Below are positions 36,185 through 45,344 of a DNA stretch of 64,000 bases, piece after piece (positions within the stretch are counted from its first letter, which is position 1; every line of letters begins with the position of its first letter). The DNA comes from Rhizobium laguerreae (GTDB taxonomy: Bacteria; Pseudomonadota; Alphaproteobacteria; Rhizobiales; Rhizobiaceae): NCBI RefSeq assembly GCF_002008165.1, contig NZ_MRDM01000014.1, positions 1,430,972 through 1,494,971 of the forward strand, given 5' to 3'. The translations under genes and the position numbers were made by a program. The notes under the pieces are model-generated. The model did no database searches and was not told where the DNA came from. It worked only from the letters and a program-made list of their open reading frames with translations.

Positions 36185-36210
36185 GGCGCACCCTTTGAAC
36201 CGGGTGCGCC
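36185..36210 (-). terminator. Hairpin downstream of the ribose-type binding protein gene
   Basis: A 9-bp perfect stem, GGCGCACCC (36185-36193) with GGGTGCGCC (36202-36210), lies 11 bases after the binding-protein stop on the minus strand. No T-run follows, so it is at best an imperfect terminator or transcript-stabilising hairpin, probably lowering read-through into the gntR gene. Confidence 0.45.
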
Positions 36211-36220
36211 AACCGTGAAC

Positions 36221-37207
36221 CTACTTTTGAATGCAGGTGTCGACTGTATCCTTCGTGCACTCATCGAGCCCGGTGAAGACCGGATCTTCAACCGGCTTGC
36301 CGGCAATCAGATCCATCATCACCGACGGTGCCTTGTAGCCCATCTCGAACGGCCGTTGGCCGACGAGCGCTGTCACCAGCCCTTCCTTCGCAATGGCGAC
36401 CTCGTCGCCGATCGTGTCGGCGGCACCAATGACGAAATCGTTGCTGGCGATCTTGTCGGCCAGCGGCTTGAACAGGTCGCGATAGGGTTGCGGTGCGCCG
36501 AACAATGGCCAGCCACCCATAATGCCGAATGCGTCCAAGTCGGGATTGGCCGCGAGGATATCGGTCATTGCCTGAACGCCCTTGGCACCGTCGTCATTGG
36601 TGAACACCGGGCAACCGGCGACCTCGGTCCAGCCACCCTCGCCTTTCAGCTCGGTCAAGCCTTTCTGGCCAGTAAGTGTGTCGCGCATCCCTTGTGCGCG
36701 GCGTAGAATATTGTCTGCTCCCGGATTGCCTTCGATCGTGCAGATCTTGCCGCCCTTCGGCTTGCCCTTCTTGATGTATTCGCCGATGCGTGCGCCCATC
36801 AGATAGTTGTCGGTGCCGAGATAGGTCTTGCGCAAGGCTGCGTCCTCGGCGGCAAGATCGGCATCAAGCGTCATCACCGGAACCGTCGGATTGGCGGTCT
36901 TCAGGGTCTGGGCAATGAGCTTTGCATTTGACGGCGAGATTGCGATTGCCGCCGTGTCTGCCTTGCCCAACATATCCTGAACGATCTGCGCTTCGCCGGC
37001 TTCATCGGATGTCGATGCCGGACCGGTGTAGAAGCATTCGTATTCCGAAGTGGGGTTCTCCTTGTTCCATTTCTGGCAACCTTGATTGATTGCTTCGAAG
37101 AACGGATTGTCGAGGCCCTTGACGACGATGACGAGTTGCTTCTTGGCCAAGGCCTGCCCGGCGGTCAGTGCTAAAACTGCGGCTGTAAGTAGTAATGCCT
37201 TCCTCAT
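36221..37207 (-). CDS. ABC sugar transporter, periplasmic binding protein (RbsB type)
   Basis: A 328-residue family 1-like periplasmic binding protein. The signal peptide is MRKALLLTAAVLALTAGQAL with cleavage before KKQLV; the mature part begins with LVIVVKGLDNPFFEAINQGC, typical of RbsB-type proteins. GGAGG precedes the ATG at 37207, which excludes a longer upstream start. It serves the ATPase and permease encoded divergently at 38496-40275 and lies 48 bases after the epimerase gene. Confidence 0.9.
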   Translation of the reverse strand: MRKALLLTAAVLALTAGQALAKKQLVIVVKGLDNPFFEAINQGCQKWNKENPTSEYECFYTGPASTSDEAGEAQIVQDMLGKADTAAIAISPSNAKLIAQTLKTANPTVPVMTLDADLAAEDAALRKTYLGTDNYLMGARIGEYIKKGKPKGGKICTIEGNPGADNILRRAQGMRDTLTGQKGLTELKGEGGWTEVAGCPVFTNDDGAKGVQAMTDILAANPDLDAFGIMGGWPLFGAPQPYRDLFKPLADKIASNDFVIGAADTIGDEVAIAKEGLVTALVGQRPFEMGYKAPSVMMDLIAGKPVEDPVFTGLDECTKDTVDTCIQK

Positions 37208-37255
37208 AGTTTCCTCCCTTGAAACAGACGGACACCGCGTGCCCGCCACACCAAA

Positions 37256-38236
37256 TCAACCCGGATACCAGACGATGCGAGGCTCCTCCTTTGAACGCTC
37301 GTATTGCCAGGCCGAGTTGATAAGCATTTCGAGATCGTAGTTTGGCTGCCAATCCAGCAGGTATTTGGCCTTGCTGTTGTCCATCCAATTGGAATGGAAG
37401 CGGCTCGGTATGTCGACAGAGCCGAGATTGCGCGTGCGCAAGAGATAGGCGGCGACTTCAGCATAGTCGACGGGGCGATCCATGCAGATATTGAAGAGCT
37501 GCCGCTCCGCCCGCGGGTTGTCGATCGCTGCCAGTATTGCCGAAACAAGGTCGTCGACATGAACGAAGTTGCGTTTCAGCGGACGACCGTCAGCATCGAG
37601 CAGCAGCGGCACCGTACCCATCGCCGCATAACGCCGCGCCGCGTCTTCCGGAACGAGCGTCTTCCAGTCCGGACCGCCAAAGACGTCATCTCCAAAAGAC
37701 AGCGAATACTTGAAATCGTCCTTTTCCATGATCCAGGGCGCGCGCAGACAACAGCCATTGAGGCCATACTGAATGCCAAACTGCTCCAGCATGACCTCTT
37801 CCAGGACTTTGGAGAGCGCATAGCTTCCCGGATAGGCACAATGGCGGGCGTTCTCGGTGATCGGGCCGTCGTGGCGATAGTGGAAATGTCCCACACCCGC
37901 ATCACCACCGATCAGGATGAACTGGCGTGCGGTGACGCTCGTACGGAACTCCTCGAGCAGCCAAAAGAGACCTTTGACCGTGACATCCATGATGTCTTCA
38001 GGCGTTTCCTTGCATGTGGCGAGATGCACGACATGGGTAACATCATCCAGCGCCTTTGCCACGACATCGCGATCGGCGATCGAGCCTTGGAAGACATCGA
38101 CACGGTCGGTCGCCTCGTACAAACGATTATGACAAAGCGCACGAATACGGGCTTTGGAAAATCTCGGATCGTCAAGCAGCCCAGCAATGAAGCGCCGCCC
38201 GACCTTGCCCGTCGCACCGGTCACAAGGATCAGCAT
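37256..38236 (-). CDS. NAD-dependent epimerase/dehydratase
   Basis: A 326-residue extended short-chain dehydrogenase. The cofactor motif is LVTGATGKVGRRF at the N-terminus and the catalytic pair is SYALSK (YxxxK) near residue 148. Such proteins beside sugar importers commonly act as sugar dehydrogenases or epimerases (uronate dehydrogenase-like enzymes are one possibility). The gene heads the leftward set epimerase-binding protein and diverges from the ATPase-permease operon. The substrate is not evident. Confidence 0.85.
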   Translation of the reverse strand: MLILVTGATGKVGRRFIAGLLDDPRFSKARIRALCHNRLYEATDRVDVFQGSIADRDVVAKALDDVTHVVHLATCKETPEDIMDVTVKGLFWLLEEFRTSVTARQFILIGGDAGVGHFHYRHDGPITENARHCAYPGSYALSKVLEEVMLEQFGIQYGLNGCCLRAPWIMEKDDFKYSLSFGDDVFGGPDWKTLVPEDAARRYAAMGTVPLLLDADGRPLKRNFVHVDDLVSAILAAIDNPRAERQLFNICMDRPVDYAEVAAYLLRTRNLGSVDIPSRFHSNWMDNSKAKYLLDWQPNYDLEMLINSAWQYERSKEEPRIVWYPG

Positions 38237-38495
38237 GCTTTTTCTCCCCCATTGATAGCTAATATCCGGGCGCCACTTTCGTCAAATGATATTTGTCTGA
38301 CAAAACAGATTTTTGCGACAATAAGGTCAATGGCCGGGACAATGAGTTGACGCTGTCGCAGGGTTTTGCGTAAATGCTCCCAATCGCTTTTCCTGGGAGG
38401 GTATTGGAAAAGCGAATTCGCCGGAGCCTTGCATCGAAGACATGCAGGGTTCGGTGCGATGGATAGCCCGCAGGTTTTGGGAGGCGAGGAGGCTG
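38237..38495. promoter_or_regulatory. Divergent promoter region with GntR-type palindrome
   Basis: Between the epimerase and ATPase genes lies the perfect palindrome TTTGTC-T-GACAAA at 38292-38304, which matches the TTGTNNNACAA form recognised by FadR/FCD-type GntR proteins. A rightward TTGACG (from about 38347) with a TAAATG some 18 bases on is a possible promoter. Position midway between two halves of one transporter suggests joint control by the GntR protein at 35245. Confidence 0.5.
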
Positions 38496-39236
38496 GTGGC
38501 GGTTCTTGAGCTCAGCAATATTTCCAAACATTTCGGTGCCATCCAGGCAGTCAACGATGTTTCGTTTTCGCTCGAAGCCGGGCAGGTTGTCGGCCTGATG
38601 GGCGATAACGGCGCTGGCAAGTCCACATTGGTGAAGATGATCGCCGGCAACTTTCGGCCGAGCCATGGAACCATGCGGCTCGACGGCGCCGATCTCGTGC
38701 TTCATCGGCCGAAGGAAGCACGCCAGCATGGCATCGAGATCGTTCACCAGGATTTGGCGCTCTGCAACAATCTGACGGCGGCAGCGAACGTGTTCCTCGG
38801 TCGGGAATTGCGCCGCGGCGTATGGCCTCTTCGCATCCTCGACCACAAGGCCATGTACAAGCGCGCCGGCGAGATATTTCGCGAGCTCAAATCCGAGACG
38901 CGGGCGCGCGATCTCGTCAAGCAAATGTCAGGTGGCCAGCGCCAAGCGGTCGCGATCGGCCGCACGATGCTGTCGGAAGCGAAAATCGTATTGATGGACG
39001 AGCCGACCGCAGCCATTTCCGTGCGCCAGGTGGCTGAGGTTCTGAATCTGATCCGCCAATTGCGGGATCAGGGCATTGTCGTTGTCCTGATCAGCCACCG
39101 CATGCCCGACGTCTTCTCGGTCGCCGACCGTGTGATCGTGATGCGGCGAGGCAGAAAGGTAGCCGACAAGCAGATTGCGGCAAGTTCGCCGGAGGAAGTG
39201 ACGGGACTGATTACCGGCGCCATCGAACAGGTGTGA
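38496..39236 (+). CDS. ABC sugar transporter, single-domain ATPase (FrcA type)
   Basis: A 246-residue ATPase with Walker A GDNGAGKSTLVK, signature MSGGQRQAVAIGRTM, Walker B IVLMDEPTAA and switch ISHRM. It has one nucleotide domain, unlike the roughly 500-residue double-domain RbsA/MglA, and so resembles FrcA of the Sinorhizobium fructose importer. The GTG at 38496 follows AGGAGG closely; earlier codons give no family similarity. It would act as a dimer with the permease at 39277. Confidence 0.88.
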   Translation: MAVLELSNISKHFGAIQAVNDVSFSLEAGQVVGLMGDNGAGKSTLVKMIAGNFRPSHGTMRLDGADLVLHRPKEARQHGIEIVHQDLALCNNLTAAANVFLGRELRRGVWPLRILDHKAMYKRAGEIFRELKSETRARDLVKQMSGGQRQAVAIGRTMLSEAKIVLMDEPTAAISVRQVAEVLNLIRQLRDQGIVVVLISHRMPDVFSVADRVIVMRRGRKVADKQIAASSPEEVTGLITGAIEQV

Positions 39237-39276
39237 TCGATGCTATCCGTTGCAACAAGAAGGAAGAAGGTCGACG

Positions 39277-40275
39277 ATGGCGATTACACTTGACCAAACG
39301 ATCGGACAGAAGCAACGGAGCTGGCTTGCAACGATCATGAGCGGCCAGACATTCTGGGTGCTGATTGCAGTCATTCTAGCCTGCATTTTTCTGTCGATGG
39401 CAACGGACTCCTTTGCGACGGCGAAGAACATCTACAACATCACCCGCAACGTCACCTTCGTCGCCATTATCGCGCTGGGCATGACGCTGGTCATCATCAC
39501 CGGCGGCATCGATTTGTCCGTTGGCTCCGTACTTTGTCTGTGCAGCATGGTGCTGGCTGTGGTTATGCACGCGGGCTATAGTATTGAAGTCGGCATCGCC
39601 GCCTCGATCGGTACGGCTCTTCTGGTCGGAGCTTTCAACGGCGTCTTGATTGCCTATCTCGGCTTCCCGCCTTTCGTCGTCACGCTCGGCATGCTGTCGA
39701 TTGCGCGCAGCCTTGCGATGGTTGCATCCAACAACACTGTGGTTTTTGAATTCGGACCTGATCACGACAAACTATTGGCTCTCGGTGGCGGCGCCTGGTT
39801 TTTCGGCATCGCCAATCCAGTGCTTTACATGGTCGTGCTGGCACTCATTACCGGTTTCGTGCTGCGCTGGACCAAGTTCGGCCGCTATGTATTTGCCATC
39901 GGCGGCAATGAGCACGCCGCGACACTGACAGGCGTTCCGGTGCCGAGGATCAAGGTCATCGTCTATATGATTTCTGCCCTGTCGGCGGGGGTTGCCGGCA
40001 TCATTCAGACCGGCTGGCTCGGCGCCGTCACCACAAACATCGGCGCCGGGATGGAACTTCAGGTCATTGCCGCCGCGGTTATCGGCGGCGCCAATCTGGC
40101 GGGCGGCGTCGGCACCGCCTTTGGAGCCTTGGTCGGCGCCGCACTCATCGAGGTCATCCGTAACAGTCTTGGTTTGCTCGGTATCAACGCGTTCTGGCAG
40201 GGTTGCTTTATCGGTGGCGCAATCGTGCTCGCCGTCCTTTTCGACCGACTTCGCAACTTGCGACAGGGCGAGTAG
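39277..40275 (+). CDS. ABC sugar transporter, permease (RbsC type)
   Basis: A 332-residue permease with about eight to ten membrane spans of the ribose/xylose type. The conserved GMTLVIITGGIDLSVGSVL near residue 70 and the ANLAGGVGTAFGALVGAAL region are diagnostic of the RbsC family. The ATG at 39277 has GAAGAAGG at fitting spacing; an upstream TTG is less likely. It lies 40 bases after the ATPase gene and ends 60 bases before the convergent ATPase of the next system. Confidence 0.9.
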   Translation: MAITLDQTIGQKQRSWLATIMSGQTFWVLIAVILACIFLSMATDSFATAKNIYNITRNVTFVAIIALGMTLVIITGGIDLSVGSVLCLCSMVLAVVMHAGYSIEVGIAASIGTALLVGAFNGVLIAYLGFPPFVVTLGMLSIARSLAMVASNNTVVFEFGPDHDKLLALGGGAWFFGIANPVLYMVVLALITGFVLRWTKFGRYVFAIGGNEHAATLTGVPVPRIKVIVYMISALSAGVAGIIQTGWLGAVTTNIGAGMELQVIAAAVIGGANLAGGVGTAFGALVGAALIEVIRNSLGLLGINAFWQGCFIGGAIVLAVLFDRLRNLRQGE

Positions 40276-40335
40276 ACGAACCCCGCTCTTCAGAGATTTC
40301 TGCGGCTCGCGCCCGCGCCAGGAGCTGCCATACGT

Positions 40336-41385
40336 TCAAGCAGTCCAGCCTTGTTCAGTCCGCTTTATTGTCTGCCCGTTGCCATTGAAAAAGTGCACCT
40401 TCGAGACATCGGCGGTGAGCCCTAGTTGGTTTCCCGCCTTCATATCACCACCGTCGTGCAGGACGAGGCAATCATGCCCGTCCGGCAGCTTGACGTGAAG
40501 CAGTGTTACCGCCCCGGTATATTCACAAAGCCCGACGGTTCCGCGCAGCGTCCCGTCTCGAGGTTCCACGACCGTCAGATGTTCCGGCCTTATCCCGATG
40601 GTCTCGGCCGTGGTATCCGCTGCCCTTGCACCTGTCAGCAAAGGCGCGATATCTGCCGGGAGCAGGTTCATTTTTGGGCTTCCGATGAATTGCGCCACGA
40701 AGATATTTGCCGGCCGCTCATATAATTCCCGGGGGGAACCGACCTGCTCGACACGGCCGTCGCGCAGAACGACGATCTTGTCGGCGAGCGTCATCGCTTC
40801 GATTTGGTCGTGCGTTACATAGATCATCGTCGTGGAGAGCCGCTTGTGTAGTGCGGCGATTTCAGAGCGCATGTGCACGCGCAACTCTGCATCGAGGTTC
40901 GACAGCGGTTCGTCGAACAGGAAGACATCAGGATTTCCGACGATGGCCCGGCCGATCGCGACGCGCTGCCGCTGACCGCCGGAAAGCTCACGGGGGTAGC
41001 GATCGAGCAATGCTTCGAGCTTCAGCGTGGCGCTTGCTTCATCGACACGCTTCTGACGCTCCTGTGCCGGAACTTTGCGAACCTTCAGCCCGAAACCCAT
41101 ATTGTCCCGGACGGTCAGATGTGGATAGAGGGCATAGGATTGGAAGACCATGGCAACACCGCGTTTCGAAGCCGGCACTTCGTTGACCACCCGGCCGCCA
41201 ATCGCAAGTTCACCGCCGCTGAGATATTCCAGTCCCGAAATCAGCCGCAGCAAGGTGGACTTGCCGCAGCCTGACGGACCGACGAATACGACGAACTCGC
41301 CCGGATCGATCCTGAGATCGACGCCGCGGATGACCTCGACGGCGCCGAAGCGTTTTTCGATGCCTTTAAGCGATACACTGCTCAT
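40336..41385 (-). CDS. ABC sugar transporter, ATPase (UgpC/MalK type)
   Basis: A 349-residue ATPase with Walker A GPSGCGKSTLLR, signature LSGGQRQRVAIGRAI, Walker B FLFDEPLSNLDAEL and VTHDQ, then a regulatory C-terminal domain (TIGIRPEHL). It is the last gene of the leftward transporter genes running from the binding protein at 44420 through two permeases, and lies 13 bases after the permease at 41399. Confidence 0.92.
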   Translation of the reverse strand: MSSVSLKGIEKRFGAVEVIRGVDLRIDPGEFVVFVGPSGCGKSTLLRLISGLEYLSGGELAIGGRVVNEVPASKRGVAMVFQSYALYPHLTVRDNMGFGLKVRKVPAQERQKRVDEASATLKLEALLDRYPRELSGGQRQRVAIGRAIVGNPDVFLFDEPLSNLDAELRVHMRSEIAALHKRLSTTMIYVTHDQIEAMTLADKIVVLRDGRVEQVGSPRELYERPANIFVAQFIGSPKMNLLPADIAPLLTGARAADTTAETIGIRPEHLTVVEPRDGTLRGTVGLCEYTGAVTLLHVKLPDGHDCLVLHDGGDMKAGNQLGLTADVSKVHFFNGNGQTIKRTEQGWTA

Positions 41386-41398
41386 GAACGAAAAATCC

Positions 41399-42241
41399 TC
41401 ATCCCTTCACGCCTGATAGCGCAAAACTTTCGATGATCTGCCGCTGGGCGATCAGATAGACGATCAGGATCGGCACCACAGCAAGACTGGTAGCGGCAAG
41501 TTGCAGGTTCCACAGCGGTAAGCCGTAGCTGTCGTTGAAGTTGGACAAGGCCAAGGGCAGCGTGAACATGTCGAGCGAGCTCAGAAAGATCAACGGCTCC
41601 AGGAACAGGTTCCACGAGAACAGAAACGTGATGATGGAAACCGCAGCCAGGGCCGGACGCGCCGTCGGCAGCGCTATCTTCCACCAAACGCCGAAGCGTG
41701 AAAGGCCGTCCATTTTGCCGGCTTCTTCCAGTTCCTTGGGCAAGGCCAGGAAATACTGGCGCATCAGGAACGTTGCCATCACTCCATGGGGGCCGAAAGT
41801 CGGCAGCAGGATTAGCGGCCAGTGAGTATCCACCAGGCCCAGCCAACGCATCAGGAAGAAGTTCGGAATGATCGTCACTTCCTCCGGCACCATGAGCGCC
41901 GAGATCAGAAAAAGCATCAGCAGCCCGGCACCGGCAAACCGCATGCGCGCCAGCGCATAGCCGGCCAGGGACGAGATGGCGAGGGTGAGCGCCGTCACCA
42001 CGATCGCGATGTAAAGCGAGTTGAAATACTGCCGCGCGAACGGCTGGTAGGTGAACACTTCGACGAAATTCTGCCAGCGCCAGACGCGGGGAATAAGCGT
42101 CGGCGCACCGAATATCTCGGTCACGCTCTTGAAGCCGGCAGACACCATCCAAACGAATGGGAAAACAAAAGGTATGGCGGCGATCAGGAGCGCGATCGTC
42201 CAGCAGGTGCGGTAGAGGATCTGGATTTGGCGCTGGGTCAT
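41399..42241 (-). CDS. ABC sugar transporter, permease (MalG type)
   Basis: A 280-residue permease with six predicted spans; the first is LLIAAIPFVFPFVWMVSAGF. The ATPase-docking EAA loop reads ELEEAGKMDGLSRFGVWWKI. Its start overlaps the stop of the partner permease at 42238 by four bases. It forms one half of the pore of the CUT1-type importer in this operon. Confidence 0.9.
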   Translation of the reverse strand: MTQRQIQILYRTCWTIALLIAAIPFVFPFVWMVSAGFKSVTEIFGAPTLIPRVWRWQNFVEVFTYQPFARQYFNSLYIAIVVTALTLAISSLAGYALARMRFAGAGLLMLFLISALMVPEEVTIIPNFFLMRWLGLVDTHWPLILLPTFGPHGVMATFLMRQYFLALPKELEEAGKMDGLSRFGVWWKIALPTARPALAAVSIITFLFSWNLFLEPLIFLSSLDMFTLPLALSNFNDSYGLPLWNLQLAATSLAVVPILIVYLIAQRQIIESFALSGVKG

Positions 42242-43161
42242 TCCGATCCCTTTCTCCGCAGCATCACCTGTACCAGGGTCAGCGCCATGATCATCACGAA
42301 CATGATCATCGCGAGCGCCGAGGCATAGCCGACATTGAAGAACTTGAAGCCCTGCTGGTAGATGTAGAAGGCAAGCACCAGCGTGCCGTTTTCCGGGCCG
42401 CCACCGGTCATCTGATATATGTGATCGAAGACCTTGAAAGAACCGATCGTCGTGATGACCATGATGACGAGCGTGGTCGGCGCCAGCAACGGCCAGGTGA
42501 TCATGCTGAAGATCTGCCGGCGCGAGGCGCCTTCCAGGCGCGCTGCCTCTTCATAGTCCCGCGGGATCGCCTGCAGCGCCGCAATGTAGAGGATCATGTT
42601 GAGGCCGACCATCTTGATGACGCGGGTGACGATGACCGCCGCCATGGCCCAGTTCGGTTCACGCAGCCAGTTTGGACCAGTGATCCCGACCAGCGCCAGT
42701 ACCTGGTTGATGAAACCACCTTCTCCCTGCAGCAGAAATTTCCAGACGATCGCCCAGGCGATGGCCGAGGTGATGACGGGAGCGAAAAACACCGTGCGAA
42801 AGAACACGACCCCGAAGAACGGCCGGGAAAGGGAGAGCGCCAAGGCGAGCGCGAGCGCCATGTTGAGCGGCACGAGACCGATCGCGAAAATAACCGAATT
42901 GCGTACCACAAGCCAAAAGTCAGGGTTTTCGAGGAGCGCATTCTGAAAATTGGCAAGGCCTACGAAGGTGGCCTGCTGGCTGAGCAGGTTCCATTCGGTC
43001 ATTGAATAATAGACTACTGCGCAGAGCGGACCGAGGAAGAAGATGAGGAAGCCGATGAAGGTGGGGCTGACAAACAGCCACGCCTCCATCATCTCTCTCA
43101 TCTTCAACGTCAGCCAGGTCTTTTGGCCGGTTCGAATGGAGTTATGAACGGTATCGGCCAT
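42238..43161 (-). CDS. ABC sugar transporter, permease (MalF/UgpA type)
   Basis: A 307-residue permease. The first membrane segment is about residues 25-47 (WLFVSPTFIGFLIFFLGPLC) and the EAA loop reads DYEEAARLEGASRRQIFSMI. The ATG at 43161 (MADTV) lies 11 bases after the binding-protein gene and is the natural start; longer versions would run into that gene. It pairs with the MalG-type permease at 41399. Confidence 0.9.
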   Translation of the reverse strand: MADTVHNSIRTGQKTWLTLKMREMMEAWLFVSPTFIGFLIFFLGPLCAVVYYSMTEWNLLSQQATFVGLANFQNALLENPDFWLVVRNSVIFAIGLVPLNMALALALALSLSRPFFGVVFFRTVFFAPVITSAIAWAIVWKFLLQGEGGFINQVLALVGITGPNWLREPNWAMAAVIVTRVIKMVGLNMILYIAALQAIPRDYEEAARLEGASRRQIFSMITWPLLAPTTLVIMVITTIGSFKVFDHIYQMTGGGPENGTLVLAFYIYQQGFKFFNVGYASALAMIMFVMIMALTLVQVMLRRKGSE

Positions 43162-43172
43162 CTTCGTTCTGA

Positions 43173-44420
43173 TCAAAGCAGCGGCTGGATTGCCGCGCAG
43201 ATGCCCTTGATGGCGGCATCGACATCGGCATCCGGCTTCCACAGGGCATCGACGCGAGGCGCCATGGCGGCAAGGATCTGGGGCGCTTTTTCGTTAGCCG
43301 AGACCACCCGGCCCTTTTCTATCGCGGCAGCCACATTCTTCATCATCTCGGGCGGCACGAGCTTGTTGCCGTTGATGAATGCATCGGCCTGCAGAACGCT
43401 CTTGCGGGCCGGCGGGAAGAACTGCGCCATCGTGGCGACGTTCTCCTTATTGGTCATATGCGCCACGAATTCTGCGGCGATTTCGGTATTCTTGCCTTGG
43501 GCGAACACAACAAGACCGGCCTGGCCAATAACGGGTGACTCACCACCTGGGCCGGTGGGCAACGGTGCGATGCCCCACTTGAAGCCGGCTTCCGCCATCT
43601 TCGAAGCACGGGAAATCTGGTTGACCGTCATCGCCGAATTGCCGGAGAAGTAATCACCCTGTTCGCCCGGCGGAACGATGGACTTGTCCTTGAAGACCAT
43701 GTCATGCAGCTGCTTGACCGCCTTGACGGCTTCTGGCTTATCGAAGCCGCATTCCTTGTTCGACCAGATGTCGCCGCCATAGGCGCGGATTGGCGGCAGA
43801 AGGGCGTGGGTCATGCGAGAGGCATAGCCTTCGCCATCCTTGAACTCGAAGCCCCATTTGCCGGGATTGGTTTGCGCGAGCTTCTTGGAGACTTCCTGGA
43901 ACTTGTCCATGTTCCATTCGCCCTTGGCGGCGAGCGTCAGCGGATCTTCGAGCCCGGCTTTGTCGAACATGTCCTTGTTGTAGTAGATCATGAAAGGCGA
44001 GGTGGAGAACGGAATGCCGTAGACCGTTTCATCCTTCTGCCAGAGGCCCATGGCCGGCTTCGAAAAATCGTCGAAATCATAGCCTTCCGCCGCCTTGAGC
44101 GTCGGGCCGATATCCATCAGAAGATTGGCGTTTTCGAAAGCCGGAGCGGCATCCTCCATCATCCAGGCTATGTCGGGAGCATTGCCGCCGGCGATCTGGA
44201 AGGTCAGTTTCTGGGTGTAGTCGCTGACCGGCACGGTCTCGAACTTCACGTTCACGTCGGGATGCGTGGCTTTGAAGCTCTCCGCAATGCCATTCAGCAT
44301 CTTCAGATGAGCCTCGCTCCCGGTCCAGACCGTCATGCGGAGATCCGTCGCGAAGACGGCGGACGTCGATATGCACAATGTCAACGCGGATGCTGCGATA
44401 CCTGCTATTGCGGCCTTCAT
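43173..44420 (-). CDS. ABC sugar transporter, periplasmic substrate-binding protein
   Basis: A 415-residue family 1 solute-binding protein. The ATG at 44420 has GGGAGG upstream and gives a signal peptide (MKAAIAGIAASALTLCISTS) cleaved near VFATD. The mature part has IAWMMEDAAPAFENANLLMD and YGIPFSTSPFMIYYNKDMFD. It is the first of four transporter genes and lies 132 bases behind the SDR gene, from which it is separated by a hairpin. The GntR regulator at 45341 probably governs it. Substrate unknown. Confidence 0.9.
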   Translation of the reverse strand: MKAAIAGIAASALTLCISTSAVFATDLRMTVWTGSEAHLKMLNGIAESFKATHPDVNVKFETVPVSDYTQKLTFQIAGGNAPDIAWMMEDAAPAFENANLLMDIGPTLKAAEGYDFDDFSKPAMGLWQKDETVYGIPFSTSPFMIYYNKDMFDKAGLEDPLTLAAKGEWNMDKFQEVSKKLAQTNPGKWGFEFKDGEGYASRMTHALLPPIRAYGGDIWSNKECGFDKPEAVKAVKQLHDMVFKDKSIVPPGEQGDYFSGNSAMTVNQISRASKMAEAGFKWGIAPLPTGPGGESPVIGQAGLVVFAQGKNTEIAAEFVAHMTNKENVATMAQFFPPARKSVLQADAFINGNKLVPPEMMKNVAAAIEKGRVVSANEKAPQILAAMAPRVDALWKPDADVDAAIKGICAAIQPLL

Positions 44421-44544
44421 GGTTTCCTCCCTTTTTAGTCGTCGGCGATCAGCCTTCACCGAATGAATGCAAACGGCATTCGTCCGGCGTTTGGCTGCAA
44501 GCTGCGGCGGGTGGTGCCGCCGCGTGATCTCGAAAACCTTGCCA

Positions 44545-44567
44545 CACGCCGCTCACCCGGCGGCGTG
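44545..44567 (-). terminator. Hairpin at the end of the SDR gene, possible attenuator
   Basis: CACGCCGC (44545-44552) pairs with GCGGCGTG (44560-44567); the SDR stop codon lies in the loop. On the minus strand the stem is followed some bases later by GGTTTTCG, a poor T-run. It could reduce transcription from gntR-SDR into the transporter genes, but may equally be chance in GC-rich DNA. Confidence 0.3.
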
Positions 44568-45344
44568 CGGAAGGCTCCCGGGCGCGTCTCCGATCGACCA
44601 TCCTCCGTCGACCGGGATATTTGCACCCGTAATGTAGCTGGCAGCATCGCTGCACAAAAAAACAAACGCCCCAACCAGGTCCTGCGGCTGGCCCGGCCTG
44701 CCCACAGGGATCTTGGCGGCAACCGCTTTGCGGAACGCCGGGTCGCCGTAGCGCGCGGCACTGGCTTCGATCTCGATCGCACCCGGCGAAACCACATTCA
44801 GCGTGACGCCGCGATGGCCGGTTTCGCGCGCAATCGACCTGATCGCAGTCAACTGCGCCGCCTTGAGCGACGCATAAACAACCGTTTCCGCCCGCGGCCG
44901 CACCGCCATGATACTGCCTGTGGCGACGACCCTGCCCCAGCCCCGCTCGGCCATCGGCGGAACCAGCTTTGCCGTCAGCGTCAGCAGCGCCGAGAAATTC
45001 GATGCCACATGGGCGTTGACATGCGCCTCATCCAACTCCTGCCAGGGCCGCCGATGTTCGATGGCGGCATTGGCAATGAGGATATCGATCGGGCCGTGTG
45101 TTTTGAGCACCTCATCGGCAAAAGCCTGCGTCGCACGCCCGTCGGTGAAGTCTGCTTCCAGTACCGGCGCTGTGCCGCCGGTCGCCCGGGCCACCTCACG
45201 CGCGCCCGTCTCATTACCGAAATGATGCAGGATCAGTTCCGCTCCATGCTCCGCAAGGCCAAGCGCAACAGCCCGGCCGATGCCGGAACTGGCACCGGTT
45301 ACCAGCACGCGTCGGCCTTTCAGTGAAAAGCGCGCGGCGCTCAT
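44553..45344 (-). CDS. Short-chain dehydrogenase/reductase
   Basis: A 263-residue SDR. Cofactor site LVTGASSGIGRAVALGL, NAA at IANAAIEH, catalytic Ser in VATGSIMA and catalytic YASLK near residue 155. Classic soluble SDR size. The start overlaps the GntR gene stop by four bases (ATGA), so regulator and enzyme are coupled. It probably oxidises the imported sugar or alcohol at a carbon hydroxyl using NAD(P). Confidence 0.9.
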   Translation of the reverse strand: MSAARFSLKGRRVLVTGASSGIGRAVALGLAEHGAELILHHFGNETGAREVARATGGTAPVLEADFTDGRATQAFADEVLKTHGPIDILIANAAIEHRRPWQELDEAHVNAHVASNFSALLTLTAKLVPPMAERGWGRVVATGSIMAVRPRAETVVYASLKAAQLTAIRSIARETGHRGVTLNVVSPGAIEIEASAARYGDPAFRKAVAAKIPVGRPGQPQDLVGAFVFLCSDAASYITGANIPVDGGWSIGDAPGSLPHAAG

